From Vreelandella massiliensis (GTDB lineage: Bacteria; Pseudomonadota; Gammaproteobacteria; Pseudomonadales; Halomonadaceae): a DNA stretch of 64,000 bases. Shown one piece after another: positions 27,416-36,902 of the stretch (the stretch's first letter is position 1; every line of letters starts with the position of its first letter). Location of the stretch: assembly GCF_900155385.1 (NCBI RefSeq), contig NZ_LT699745.1:1006946-1070945 (forward strand), read 5' to 3'. Below the pieces are notes generated by a model. The model made no database searches. It saw only the letters and a list, made by a program, of their open reading frames with translations, and was not told the origin of the DNA. Made by a program: the position numbers and the translations under genes.

Positions 27416-28417
27416 ATGACGCTGACACGCCAAATGGTTCATATCGCCGCCGGTGCGGTACTGCTTTCCGCTGCCTTCTCCGCGCAAGCGCGCGAACTTT
27501 CGGTCTCCACCGTGCTTTCCGATGCCTTCCCCTGGGGGCAAGCGGCAGAAAAGTGGGCGGAACTGGTGGAGGAGCGTAGCGATGGGGAGCTCACGCTGCG
27601 GGTTTACCCCAACTCGCAGCTGGTCTCCGGCGATCAAACCCGCGAATTTTCCGCCATGCGCTCGGGCTTGATCGATGCCGCCGTGGGCTCAACGATCAAC
27701 TGGTCACCCCAGGTGCCGGAACTCAATCTCTTCTCGCTGCCGTTTTTTATTCCCGATGAAGCCGCGGTGGACGCGGTCACCGGCGGAGAAGCCGGAGAAA
27801 TGGTGTTCGAGGCCATTGAGTCGCGCGGCGTGATTCCCCTTGCCTGGGGCGAAAACGGCTTTCGCCAGCTCTCCAACTCCCAAGGGCCCATCAGCACGCC
27901 CGCCGATTTAGAGAACCTTAAAATCCGTGTGGTGGGCTCACCGCTGTTCCAAGATACCTTCAGTGCCCTCGATGCCGATCCTACGCAAATGAGCTGGGCC
28001 GATGCCAAGCCGGCGCTCACCACCGGCGCGGTGGACGGCCAGGAAAACCCGCTTTCGGTGTTTGACGTGGCGCGCATTGATCAAGTCGGGCAAGAGTACT
28101 TGACGCTTTGGAACTACATGAACGACCCGCTGATTTTTGCTGTGAACCAGCAGGTGTGGCAGTCGCTAAGCGAAGACGAGCGTAGCCTACTGCGGGAAAC
28201 CGCGGTGGAGGCCGGCGAGTGGGAGATCGCCATGACCCGCGAACAGGAGAGCGAGCGCCTCGCCGCGATTAAAGAGCGTGGGGTGACGGTGACCGAGCTA
28301 AGCGATGACGAGTACCAAGCGTTTGTCGACGCGACCCAGTCCGTCTACGAAAAGTGGGCGCCGCGGATTGGCGATGAGCTGGTAGAAGCGGCGCAAGTCG
28401 CTATCGACGCGCGTTAA
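27416..28417 (+). CDS. dctP: TRAP transporter solute receptor, DctP family
   Basis: Periplasmic binding protein of 333 residues of a TRAP importer, probably for a C4-dicarboxylate or other organic acid. Signal peptide about 1-24 ending AQA. Conserved DctP segments: LTLRVYPNSQLVSGDQTREF, FRQLSNSQGPISTPADL and LKIRVVGSPLFQDTFSAL, the last holding the Arg that binds substrate carboxylate. The start at 27416 has AGGA upstream; a longer frame from 27362 lacks signal-peptide sense. The dctQM genes follow. Confidence 0.92.
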   Translation: MTLTRQMVHIAAGAVLLSAAFSAQARELSVSTVLSDAFPWGQAAEKWAELVEERSDGELTLRVYPNSQLVSGDQTREFSAMRSGLIDAAVGSTINWSPQVPELNLFSLPFFIPDEAAVDAVTGGEAGEMVFEAIESRGVIPLAWGENGFRQLSNSQGPISTPADLENLKIRVVGSPLFQDTFSALDADPTQMSWADAKPALTTGAVDGQENPLSVFDVARIDQVGQEYLTLWNYMNDPLIFAVNQQVWQSLSEDERSLLRETAVEAGEWEIAMTREQESERLAAIKERGVTVTELSDDEYQAFVDATQSVYEKWAPRIGDELVEAAQVAIDAR

Positions 28418-28437
28418 GTCGACATTCGCCGTTGTGA

Positions 28438-28463
28438 TCACCGCCCTTGAAGAAGGGCGGTGA
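28438..28463 (+). terminator. Intercistronic hairpin between dctP and dctQ
   Basis: The perfect 11-bp stem TCACCGCCCTT / AAGGGCGGTGA around GAAG starts 21 bases after the dctP stop. The following bases are only mildly T-rich, so it probably raises dctP mRNA level over dctQM rather than ending the operon. Confidence 0.65.
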
Positions 28464-28492
28464 CGTTTGTTGGTTCATAAAAGGTACGTCAG

Positions 28493-28972
28493 ATGCAAGG
28501 TACGCCCGATGCGCGCCCAGAACGCTGGCTGGGGGCTGTCGCCCTGGTCATTATCGCCTTGATCAGCTTGGCGAACGTGGTCACGCGCTACGTGACCGGC
28601 GGTTCGTTCTCGTTTACCGAAGAGTTCTCGGTCTTTCTTCTCGTGGTGCTCACCTTTGCCGGCGCGTCGGTGGCCATGCGGCGTAACCGTCATATACGCA
28701 TTGGCCTTTTAGAGCGTGCCCTGCCGCCGGGGCCGCGCAAAGCACTGATCGTCTTTCAAGCGCTGTGCGGGGTGATCGTGCTGGGGCTTATTACCGGGTA
28801 TGGCGCTAAGCTTGCCTGGCAGGAGTATCAGTGGGAGTCGCTGTCGCCCGGGCTTGGGTTACCGCAGTGGTGGTATATCGTGTGGCTGCCGCTGCTGTCC
28901 GCTGCCATGCTGTGGCGCCTTATTCAGCAAACCCGCGACCGTTTGAGCGGGAGACTCACCGATGAGCCCTGA
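28493..28972 (+). CDS. dctQ: TRAP transporter small permease, DctQ family
   Basis: Membrane protein of 159 residues with four helices, the small membrane subunit of the TRAP importer. The DctQ motif SLANVVTRYVTGGSFSFTEE and the stretch GASVAMRRNRHIRIGLLE are conserved. Start ATG at 28493. The stop overlaps the dctM start by 11 bases. Confidence 0.92.
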   Translation: MQGTPDARPERWLGAVALVIIALISLANVVTRYVTGGSFSFTEEFSVFLLVVLTFAGASVAMRRNRHIRIGLLERALPPGPRKALIVFQALCGVIVLGLITGYGAKLAWQEYQWESLSPGLGLPQWWYIVWLPLLSAAMLWRLIQQTRDRLSGRLTDEP

Positions 28973-30269
28973 TCTCTGGATGATTCTGGCCTTTGCTGGC
29001 TTTCTGATCGCGGGCGTGCCAGTGGCATTTTCGCTCGCGCTCTCGGGAGCGGTGGGCATATTGGCCGGGCTGTCGCCGGATATGCTGGCAACACTCGGCA
29101 CCAATACCTACAACAGCATTGCCAAGTACCCGCTGATTGCGATTCCGCTGTTTATTTTAACGGGGCTGATTTTTGAGCGCGCCGGGGTGGCGCTGCGCCT
29201 GGTGCGCTTCGCTCAGGCGCTGATTGGCCCGCGCCACGGTGGGCTGGCGCTGGTGGCGGTGCTGGTGTGCATGATCATGGGGGGCATGAGCGGCTCAGGC
29301 CCGGCGGATGCCGCCGCGGTGGCGATGGTAATGCTGCCGAGCATGACCAAGGCGGGGTATCCCAAGCCGTTTTCGGCCACGCTGATCGCCGCCTCCGCCT
29401 CAACCGCCATTCTCATTCCCCCTTCGGTGGCGCTGATTCTCTATTCGATTGTGGTGCCGGGGGTGGATTTGCGCGCGCTGTTCGCTGCCGGTCTGTTTCC
29501 CGGTGTGCTGGCGGGGCTCGCGCTATTAGTGCCGGCGCTGTGGGTTTCCAAACGCTACGGCTGGGGAGGGGGGGTTCAGGGGGAGGGCGCTGCCGAACGG
29601 CTGAGCGTGCGGGGTACGTTTAGGCAAGCGCTACCGGCGCTGTTTGCCCCGGGACTGATACTGGGTGGGCTGCGCTCGGGGCTATTTACCCCTACCGAGG
29701 CGGCCGTGGTCGCGGTGGCCTACGGGGCGCTGGTGGGTCTTTATCTCACCCGCGAGCTATCGTGGCGTGGTCTGTGGCAGCTTCTGGGCGAGGCGGCCAT
29801 TATCTCCGGCGTGGTCATGCTGATTATCGCCTTGGCGGGTATTTTTGCCTGGGCCGGCACCCTGTTAGGCACGTTTCGCCATTTGGCCGAGTGGATTATT
29901 GGCTTAACCGACAACGGTGTGCTGCTGCTGGTTTTCGTCATGCTGGCGGTGCTGGTCGCGGGCATGCTGCTGGATGCCATCTCGATCTATTTGATCATGA
30001 TGCCGATCTTGATTCCGGTGATGCAGCACTTTGAGTGGAACCCGGTGTGGTTTGGCATTCTGCTCGCCATGAATATTGCCATCGGGCAGTTCACTCCGCC
30101 GGTGGCAGTTAACTTGATGGTGACCACCGAAGTGGCGAAAATTCGCCTGGAGCACACGCTGGGCTGGGCGCTTGTGTTTGTGGTCGCGATGGCGTGCGCA
30201 CTGGCGCTGGTGGCGGTTTTCCCCGCGATAGCGCTGTGGCTACCCACGGTGCTGGGCTACAACGTCTAA
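28962..30269 (+). CDS. dctM: TRAP transporter large permease, DctM family
   Basis: Integral membrane protein of 435 residues with about twelve helices, the sodium-coupled transport subunit. Landmarks: IAKYPLIAIPLFILTGLIFE, MIMGGMSGSGPADAAAVAMV, ASASTAILIPPSVALILYS and IAIGQFTPPVAVNLMV. Completes the dctPQM operon. The substrate cannot be told from sequence. Confidence 0.94.
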   Translation: MSPDLWMILAFAGFLIAGVPVAFSLALSGAVGILAGLSPDMLATLGTNTYNSIAKYPLIAIPLFILTGLIFERAGVALRLVRFAQALIGPRHGGLALVAVLVCMIMGGMSGSGPADAAAVAMVMLPSMTKAGYPKPFSATLIAASASTAILIPPSVALILYSIVVPGVDLRALFAAGLFPGVLAGLALLVPALWVSKRYGWGGGVQGEGAAERLSVRGTFRQALPALFAPGLILGGLRSGLFTPTEAAVVAVAYGALVGLYLTRELSWRGLWQLLGEAAIISGVVMLIIALAGIFAWAGTLLGTFRHLAEWIIGLTDNGVLLLVFVMLAVLVAGMLLDAISIYLIMMPILIPVMQHFEWNPVWFGILLAMNIAIGQFTPPVAVNLMVTTEVAKIRLEHTLGWALVFVVAMACALALVAVFPAIALWLPTVLGYNV

Positions 30270-30360
30270 GCCTAGCCGTTAGCATTGCATTTTGCGCATG
30301 GATAGGTAGATTAAGACTTAATATATTCTTTTAAGTTATTTTCTGCTTCTGGAGTTCTTT

Positions 30361-30600
30361 ATGCTGTTTCCGCCGCGTTACGCTCGCTGGGTGTTTGCCG
30401 TGTTGATGTCCATTTACATGGTGACGCTGATGACGTTTGTGATCACCTGGGCGAATACGGGCCTTTCGCCCGGTTTCGGTGGGCGCTGGTGGCGTGCCTT
30501 CTACATCGCTTGGCCGATTGCGTTTTGCTTGATTTTGATTGGTGCGCCTAGGTTGCAAAAAGTCACCGCTAAGCTGCTCAAAGAGCCCAGTGGCAGTTGA
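30361..30600 (+). CDS. DUF2798 family small membrane protein
   Basis: Protein of 79 residues with two membrane helices (about residues 10-30 and 45-62). PPRYARWVFAVLMSIYMVTLMT and FYIAWPIAFCLILIGAP are typical of DUF2798, whose function is unknown. TCTGGAG is placed about ten bases before the ATG. It lies alone between dctM and the KamA-like gene. Confidence 0.85.
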   Translation: MLFPPRYARWVFAVLMSIYMVTLMTFVITWANTGLSPGFGGRWWRAFYIAWPIAFCLILIGAPRLQKVTAKLLKEPSGS

Positions 30601-30767
30601 ACCGTTTGTTTCGATGTCTTTTGTTTTTGGCGACGATCGTTGCAAATGGCGACGAAAACTTGCAACTCCCGCCCTAGGTCTGTACCAATAGCCATCCCTT
30701 ATTTCCCGTGCATGCAGGCTCCGCTCCCTTGGCGCCTGCGCTAGCGGGCCATGTCGAGGAGATGGTT

Positions 30768-32156
30768 ATGAATCAGCGTGTCAATATTGAGCTGGGCGAT
30801 CCCGGTGCCGAGGCGTTTGAAGCGCGCCAATTCAAGGTCTACACCCATCGCCAGCTGGACAAGATCGAGGCGCTACAGTCTCTGCCTGAGGACCTGCAGT
30901 TTGATATGCGGGTGGTCAGTCAGGTGCTGCCGTTTCGCGTTAACGAGTACGTGATCGACGAGCTTATCGACTGGAATAATATCCCCGCGGACCCGGTCTT
31001 TCAGCTCACCTTTCCCCAGCGTGGCATGCTGCTCCCGGAGCACTATGACGAGGTCGCGGCACTGGTGCGCCAAGGCGCCTCAGCCGCCGAGATGAAGCCT
31101 GTCATCGAGCGCATTCGCAGCGAGCTTAACCCGCACCCGGCGGGGCAGATGGATCTCAACTTGCCGCTGCTCGACGGTGAGCCGCTGCCGGGCATGCAGC
31201 ACAAGTATCAAGAAACCGTGCTGTTTTTCCCCAGCCAAGGCCAGGTGTGCCACAGCTACTGCACTTTCTGCTTCCGCTGGGCGCAGTTTGTGGGCGACAA
31301 GGACCTGAAGTTCGCTTCCAGCGAAGCCGATTCACTGCACCGTTATCTCGCCGAGCACACCGAGGTCACCGATCTTTTGATGACCGGCGGCGACCCCATG
31401 GTGATGAAGGCCAAGCACCTGCGCATGTACCTGGAAGGGCTGATGCAGCCCGAGCTGGATCATGTTCAGGATATTCGTATCGGCTCCAAGAGCTTGACCT
31501 TCTGGCCCTACCGCTTTGTCACCGACCCCGACGCCGAGGAGATTCTTGCGCTGTTCCGCGAACTGGTCGCCGCCGGTAAGCATGTGGCTTTTATGGCGCA
31601 CTTCAACCACTGGAAAGAGATGGATACGCCGATCTGCCGCGAGGCGATTCGCCGCATCCGCGCCACCGGGGCGGAGATCCGCACCCAGGCGCCGCTTTTA
31701 AAGCACATCAACGACGATGCCGCGCAGTGGGCGAAAATGTGGACGCAGCAGGTGCGTTTGGGGATGATTCCGTACTACATGTTTGTCGAGCGCGACACCG
31801 GCGCGCGCCACTACTTCGAGGTGCCGCTGGTGCGCGCCTACGAGATCTACCGTGAGGCGATGAAGCACGTACCGGGCTTGGCGCGTACCGCCCGTGGGCC
31901 GTCGATGTCCGCCGACCCGGGCAAGGTGGAGATTCAGGGCGTTGCCGAGATCCACGGCGAGAAAGTCTTTGTGCTGCGCTTTATTCAAGGCCGCGACGCC
32001 GACTGGATTCAGCGCCCCTTCTTCGCCAAGTACAACGAAGACGCGACCTGGCTGCACCATCTTGAGCCGGCCTTTGGCGAGAGCGAATTCTTCTATGAGG
32101 CCGAGTTCGCCGCCATGAAGGGCGAAAAACAGCAATTGATCATGCAGGCGTCGTGA
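30768..32156 (+). CDS. KamA-family radical SAM protein (lysine 2,3-aminomutase-like)
   Basis: Radical SAM protein of 462 residues, longer than lysine 2,3-aminomutase (about 416) and EpmB (342). The cluster motif CHSYCTFCFRW (C161, C165, C168) and LLMTGGDPMVMKAKHL match the KamA family. The PLP-lysine region, PGGGGK in true lysine 2,3-aminomutase, is here ADPGKVEI, with one candidate Lys near residue 386. The enzyme may therefore act on a different amino acid or peptide; beta-amino acid osmolyte synthesis is only a guess. The ATG at 30768 is chosen because GAGGAG precedes it; longer in-frame starts exist. Confidence 0.85.
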   Translation: MNQRVNIELGDPGAEAFEARQFKVYTHRQLDKIEALQSLPEDLQFDMRVVSQVLPFRVNEYVIDELIDWNNIPADPVFQLTFPQRGMLLPEHYDEVAALVRQGASAAEMKPVIERIRSELNPHPAGQMDLNLPLLDGEPLPGMQHKYQETVLFFPSQGQVCHSYCTFCFRWAQFVGDKDLKFASSEADSLHRYLAEHTEVTDLLMTGGDPMVMKAKHLRMYLEGLMQPELDHVQDIRIGSKSLTFWPYRFVTDPDAEEILALFRELVAAGKHVAFMAHFNHWKEMDTPICREAIRRIRATGAEIRTQAPLLKHINDDAAQWAKMWTQQVRLGMIPYYMFVERDTGARHYFEVPLVRAYEIYREAMKHVPGLARTARGPSMSADPGKVEIQGVAEIHGEKVFVLRFIQGRDADWIQRPFFAKYNEDATWLHHLEPAFGESEFFYEAEFAAMKGEKQQLIMQAS

Positions 32157-32513
32157 TATTTCAGGCCCAAGCTCCGCGCGAGTAAAGTGTGGAGGCGTAC
32201 TTGGGTATGCCTTATGTCATTTGCGTATAGTCGTAAACGCCTCCTAAACGCTATTAGCCGCTAGACTGCTTGAACGTTGTTTATTAAACGTTGCTAAGCA
32301 CTAGCGGCTCTTTGCGTTTGGGCAGCGAAGCGTTAAGAATAAACAGCGGCACATTTCGCTAATACACGTTTTTTTCGCTAAAGTAGGGAATGCGTGTAAA
32401 GGATTGTCTTGAAAAGGCTTTGGTGCCCTAGCTGGGAAAATCCTACCGATAGGCATTGCTAACGGTTACCCGGCGCACAGCGCTCATAACATCCAGATAA
32501 AAGAGGTGTATCC
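32157..32513. other. Intergenic region between the KamA-like gene and the TAXI receptor
   Basis: About 357 bases without a coding frame. It contains an inverted repeat AGCCGCTAG / CTAGCGGCT (32256-32264 and 32301-32309) enclosing a smaller TGCTT / AAGCA pair, and two direct copies of TTTCGCTAA around 32356-32384. AGAGG lies shortly before the downstream ATG. Confidence 0.55.
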
Positions 32514-33491
32514 ATGAATCGTCATGTATTTTCTACCGCGGCTTTCTCCGGCGCGTTGTTGGCGGCTGCCAGCTTTGCCTCGCCGGCCATGGCGCAGGAC
32601 GAAGAGTTCATCACCATCGGTACCGGTGGCCAGACGGGTGTCTACTACGTGGTAGGCCAGTCGATCTGCCGTTTGGTCAATCGCCTGGAAGACGCCAACA
32701 TCAAGTGTAACGCGCCCTCCACCGGCGGTTCGGTGGCTAATATCAATGGCATCAAGTCCGGTGAGCTGGACATGGGCGTGGCCCAGTCCGACGTTCAGTA
32801 TCAGGCCTATAATGGCACCGGTAACTTCGAGGGGGATGCCTATGAAGACCTACGCGCCGTTTTCCGTGTCCATGGCGAGCCGCTGACCCTGCTGGCCCGC
32901 GCCGATTCAGGCATCGAAGAGCTTGACGACCTAGAAGGCAAGCGCGTCAACATCGGTAACCCGGGCTCCGGCCAGCGCAACACCATGGAAGTGGTCATGG
33001 ACGCTAAGGGCTGGACCGAAGACACCTTTGCGCTGGCGTCTCAGCTGGATGCCGCCGAGCAGGCCGCCGCCCTAGCGGACAACAACGTCGATGCGATGGT
33101 CTACGTCGTGGGCCACCCCAACGGCTCCATCCAGGAAGCGACCACCACCGTCGATGCGCGCTTGATTCCGCTGAACGACGAGGATATCGAGGGCATCGTT
33201 GAAGAGTATCCCTACTACTCCAAGTCCGTCATTCAAGGTGGCCTCTACAAAGGCAACCCCGATGACGTCGAGACCTTTGGTGTGGCCGCGACCTTTGTGA
33301 CCACCGCCGAGGCCGATGATGAAATCATCTACCAGACCGTTAAGGCCGTGTTCGACAACTTCGATCGCTTCAAGCGTCTGCACCCGGCCTTTGAGAACCT
33401 CGATCAGGAAGAGATGGTTACCTCAGGCCTGTCAGCACCGCTGCATGAAGGTGCCGCGCGCTATTATCGCGAGCAGGGTTGGATTGAGTAA
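32514..33491 (+). CDS. TAXI family TRAP transporter solute-binding protein
   Basis: Periplasmic receptor of 325 residues. A signal peptide (ends MAQD near residue 28) is followed by EEFITIGTGGQTGVYYVVGQ, the TAXI-family N-terminal landmark, then NAPSTGGSVANINGIKSGELDMGVAQSD in adjacent parts and VNIGNPGSGQRNTMEVVMD. TAXI receptors work with a single fused permease, which is present downstream. The ligand is unknown; glutamate and related acids are bound by characterised members. Confidence 0.93.
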   Translation: MNRHVFSTAAFSGALLAAASFASPAMAQDEEFITIGTGGQTGVYYVVGQSICRLVNRLEDANIKCNAPSTGGSVANINGIKSGELDMGVAQSDVQYQAYNGTGNFEGDAYEDLRAVFRVHGEPLTLLARADSGIEELDDLEGKRVNIGNPGSGQRNTMEVVMDAKGWTEDTFALASQLDAAEQAAALADNNVDAMVYVVGHPNGSIQEATTTVDARLIPLNDEDIEGIVEEYPYYSKSVIQGGLYKGNPDDVETFGVAATFVTTAEADDEIIYQTVKAVFDNFDRFKRLHPAFENLDQEEMVTSGLSAPLHEGAARYYREQGWIE

Positions 33492-33627
33492 AACGGCTCT
33501 TCTGAGGTGAATTCACCTCGGTGAAGAATGCGCGGTCACCTGAGGGGGCCGCGCATTCTGGTTTGGGGTGTCGGATGGCATCACCCAAGGGAACCCTAGG
33601 TCAAACGTTACAGAGCAGAGCACGCTT

Positions 33628-36222
33628 ATGACTGAGGATAATAAGAAGGCCTCGGGATCGGAGATCGATCTAGAGGATATGGTCGCCTCGACCGATTCGG
33701 GGGCCCGCAAGCCGGCCGGTATGCCCGGTAAAATATTGGTAAGTATCGCGGCAGCGTGGTCACTCTTCCAGCTGTGGATCGCTTCTCCAATACCCTTTAC
33801 GTTGGGTTTTGGGGTGTTCAGCGCCACCGAAGCCCGCTCTATCCATCTCGCCTTTGCACTTTTTCTCGCTTATATGGCCTACCCGGCCCTCAAGCGTTCG
33901 CCGCGCGACCGTATCCCTCTTCAGGATTGGATTCTGGCTGCTGCGGCCGCTTTCTGCGGCGCCTATATATTCATGTTCTATGAGCAGCTATCCCAGCGTC
34001 CCGGCGCGCCGATTCTACAGGATGTGATTATTGGCGTAGCCGGGATTCTGCTGCTGCTAGAGGCCACGCGTCGAGCCCTGGGGCCGCCGTTAATGATCAT
34101 CGCCTCAATTTTTATTCTTTATTCCCTTGCCGGGCCCTATATGCCGGGCATCCTGTCCCACCGCGGGGTCAGCCTCTACGGGCTCATCAATCACCAGTGG
34201 CTGACAACCCAAGGGGTCTTCGGTATCGCGCTGGGGGTTTCGACCAGCTTTGTGTTCCTGTTTGTGCTCTTTGGCGCCCTGCTCGACAAGGCCGGCGCCG
34301 GTAACTACTTCATCAAGGTCGCCTTCTCGATGCTAGGCCACTACAAGGGCGGGCCGGCCAAGGCCGCCGTCGTGGCCTCGGGTATGACCGGTTTGATCTC
34401 GGGCTCCTCTATCGCCAACGTGGTGACCACCGGTACCTTTACCGTGCCGATGATGAAACGCGTGGGTTTCTCCTCCGAGAAGGCGGGTGCCGTCGAAGTG
34501 TCGTCATCGGTCAATGGCCAGATCATGCCGCCAGTCATGGGGGCTGCGGCCTTCTTGATGGTTGAGTACGTGGGCATCTCCTATGTGGAGGTCATCAAGC
34601 ACGCCTTCCTGCCGGCGCTGATCTCTTATATTGCCTTGATCTACATTGTCCACCTTGAAGCCCTCAAGGCCAACTTGCAGGGGCTGGAGAGCAGTAACCC
34701 GCCAAAGCCCCTGGTGCGCAAGGTGATTGGCTTTCTCGGCGGCCTGTTATTGATGATGGTGACCGCCTTGGTGGTCTACTACGGTCTCGGCTGGCTCAAA
34801 CCGGTGCTAGGCAGCGCTACGCCATGGGTCATCGCGGTCGCGCTGTCGGTAGTTTATGTGGCGCTGCTCAAACTGGCAGCGGGTTATCCCGAGCTTGAAC
34901 TCGACGACCCCGACACTCCTATCTATAAGCTCCCCGAGACGCGGCCCACAGTGCTGGTGGGTCTGCAGTACATCCTACCGGTGATTGTGTTGATCTGGTG
35001 TCTGATGGTTGAGCGTCTCTCCCCCGGGCTCTCTGCCTTCTGGGCCACGGTGTTCATGATTTTCATTATTTTGACGCAGCGTCCCATTACCTCGATCTTT
35101 CGGGATCGCAGCGACATGGCCGCGGATCTGCGTGAAGGGGCGATGGACCTGTGGAACGGCTTAGTCACCGGTGCCCGCAACATGATCGGCATCGGTATCG
35201 CTACCGCCACCGCCGGCATTATCGTCGGGGCCGTATCGCAAACCGGCGTAGGGCTGGTACTGGCGGATGTGGTGGAGATTCTCTCCATGGGCAACCTGAT
35301 GCTGATCCTGCTGTTCACCGCGGTGCTCAGTTTGATCCTTGGCATGGGGCTGCCCACCACGGCCAACTATATTGTGGTATCGGCACTACTGGCCCCGGTC
35401 ATCGTACAGCTAGGCGAGCAAAATGGCTTGCTGGTGCCCTTGATCGCGGTGCATCTGTTTGTGTTCTACTTCGGCATCATGGCGGATGTCACACCGCCGG
35501 TGGGGCTGGCGTCCTTCGCGGCGGCAGCGGTGTCGGGTGGCGACCCGATTCGCACCGGTTTCCAGGCGTTTTACTACAGTCTGCGCACCGCGGCGCTACC
35601 GTTTTTGTTCATCTTCAATACCGACCTGCTGCTGATCGATGTCACGCCCCTGCAGGGCATACTGATCTTCGTGGTATCGACCATTGCCATGCTGATTTTC
35701 GCCGCGGCAACCCAGGGCTTCATGATCACCCGTAACCGCTGGTACGAGTCTATCGTACTGCTGCTGATCGCCTTTACGCTGTTCCGGCCCGGGTTCTGGA
35801 TGGACATGATTCACGACCCATACGAGTCCGTTCCTCCAGCGCAAATCGTCGAGGCCCTAGGCGAGGTCGATGATGATAGTACGCTGCGTCTGCAGATCAG
35901 CGGTGAGGATGATTTCGGCGACCCGCTGACTACCTACATGACCCTGCCCGTCCCGGAGGGTGAAACCGGAGAGGAGCGCCTGGCGAACCTGGGTCTGGAG
36001 TTGATCATCGAAGATGAGCGGGTTGTGGTCGACATGGTGACCTTCGGCAGCCGGGCCGATGATCTCGGCTTCGACTTCGACCAGGAGATCATCGAGGTAT
36101 TGGCCCCGGTGGACCGCTGGACTAAGGAGCTTATGTGGATTCCGGCCTTTTTAGTGTTTGGTCTGATCGTAATGATGCAACGCCGGCGGCGTGATCGCAG
36201 TGCCGCGACGGCATCGGCCTAA
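33628..36222 (+). CDS. TRAP transporter fused permease (DctQM fusion) with DUF3394 tail
   Basis: Membrane protein of about 864 residues combining small and large TRAP permease domains in one chain, as usual for TAXI systems. Landmarks: GALLDKAGAGNYFIKVAFS, SGMTGLISGSSIANVVTTG, SSSVNGQIMPPVMGAAAFLM, LGMGLPTTANYIVVSALLAP and DVTPPVGLASFAAAAVSGG. The last 160 residues are a soluble, acidic region followed by a final helix, matching DUF3394. An earlier GTG at 33568 is in frame, but the ATG at 33628 is favoured without a strong ribosome site. It follows the TAXI receptor by 137 bases. Confidence 0.93.
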   Translation: MTEDNKKASGSEIDLEDMVASTDSGARKPAGMPGKILVSIAAAWSLFQLWIASPIPFTLGFGVFSATEARSIHLAFALFLAYMAYPALKRSPRDRIPLQDWILAAAAAFCGAYIFMFYEQLSQRPGAPILQDVIIGVAGILLLLEATRRALGPPLMIIASIFILYSLAGPYMPGILSHRGVSLYGLINHQWLTTQGVFGIALGVSTSFVFLFVLFGALLDKAGAGNYFIKVAFSMLGHYKGGPAKAAVVASGMTGLISGSSIANVVTTGTFTVPMMKRVGFSSEKAGAVEVSSSVNGQIMPPVMGAAAFLMVEYVGISYVEVIKHAFLPALISYIALIYIVHLEALKANLQGLESSNPPKPLVRKVIGFLGGLLLMMVTALVVYYGLGWLKPVLGSATPWVIAVALSVVYVALLKLAAGYPELELDDPDTPIYKLPETRPTVLVGLQYILPVIVLIWCLMVERLSPGLSAFWATVFMIFIILTQRPITSIFRDRSDMAADLREGAMDLWNGLVTGARNMIGIGIATATAGIIVGAVSQTGVGLVLADVVEILSMGNLMLILLFTAVLSLILGMGLPTTANYIVVSALLAPVIVQLGEQNGLLVPLIAVHLFVFYFGIMADVTPPVGLASFAAAAVSGGDPIRTGFQAFYYSLRTAALPFLFIFNTDLLLIDVTPLQGILIFVVSTIAMLIFAAATQGFMITRNRWYESIVLLLIAFTLFRPGFWMDMIHDPYESVPPAQIVEALGEVDDDSTLRLQISGEDDFGDPLTTYMTLPVPEGETGEERLANLGLELIIEDERVVVDMVTFGSRADDLGFDFDQEIIEVLAPVDRWTKELMWIPAFLVFGLIVMMQRRRRDRSAATASA

Positions 36223-36235
36223 AGGAGAGCGCGTC

Positions 36236-36664
36236 ATGTATCAAAAAATCATGTTGCCGGTGGACCTAAACGAGGAGGCGTCGTGGGAAAAAGCGTTGCC
36301 CACGGCGATCACCCTGTGCCAGACCTTTGGCGCTTCGCTGCACGTGGTCACCGTGCTGCCAGACTTTAAGATGCCCATCGTGGGCGCTTATTTTCCCAAA
36401 AATTTCTCGCAAAAGGCCCACGAAAGCATCAAAGAGGCGCAGCATGAGTTCATTAAAAAGCACGTACCGGAGGATATTCAAACCCAGAGCGTGATTGTGG
36501 ATGGCTCTCCATGGGAGGCGATTATCAAAGCCGGCAAGCAGCTTGATGTTGATCTTATTGTGATGGCTTCGCACAACAAGCGTAAGTTCGTCGACTATGT
36601 GATCGGCCCAAATGCCGAACACGTGGTGCATCACGCCAAGATGTCGGTGATGATTGTGCGTTAA
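36236..36664 (+). CDS. Universal stress protein A family protein of the TAXI-TRAP operon
   Basis: UspA-fold protein of 142 residues. YQKIMLPVDLNEEASWEKAL and LDVDLIVMASHNKRKFVDYVIG are typical. The usual ATP-binding G-2x-G-9x-G(S/T) loop is not intact: HNKRK replaces the first glycines and GPN the last GS. The ATG at 36236 follows AAGGAG and lies 14 bases past the permease stop. A UspA gene (TeaD) closes the ectoine TRAP operon of Halomonas elongata, so a regulatory role on the transporter is a reasonable inference. A terminator follows. Confidence 0.9.
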   Translation: MYQKIMLPVDLNEEASWEKALPTAITLCQTFGASLHVVTVLPDFKMPIVGAYFPKNFSQKAHESIKEAQHEFIKKHVPEDIQTQSVIVDGSPWEAIIKAGKQLDVDLIVMASHNKRKFVDYVIGPNAEHVVHHAKMSVMIVR

Positions 36665-36711
36665 CGCAACGCGCTACATCAGCGTTACTCACGCTTTAAA
36701 GCAACACACGC

Positions 36712-36741
36712 AAAACCCCAGGCCTTGCCCTGGGGTTTTTT
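36712..36741 (+). terminator. Terminator after the TAXI-TRAP-usp operon
   Basis: The 7-bp stem CCCCAGG / CCTGGGG with a 6-base loop is preceded by AAAA and followed by six T, so it may act in both directions. Confidence 0.9.
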
Positions 36742-36902
36742 ACCTTTTTCTAACGCATCAATTTTATTGTCGCGAATGCCCCGTCTGGTGGATTTTTTGT
36801 ACGCAAGGTGCTCATCAGCCTTTTTGCCTGACATAAGTCAACTACAGTAAGAAAAAGCCGAGATTAAGGCAGCATTACGGCGCTGACAGAAGGAGTCATG
36901 CG

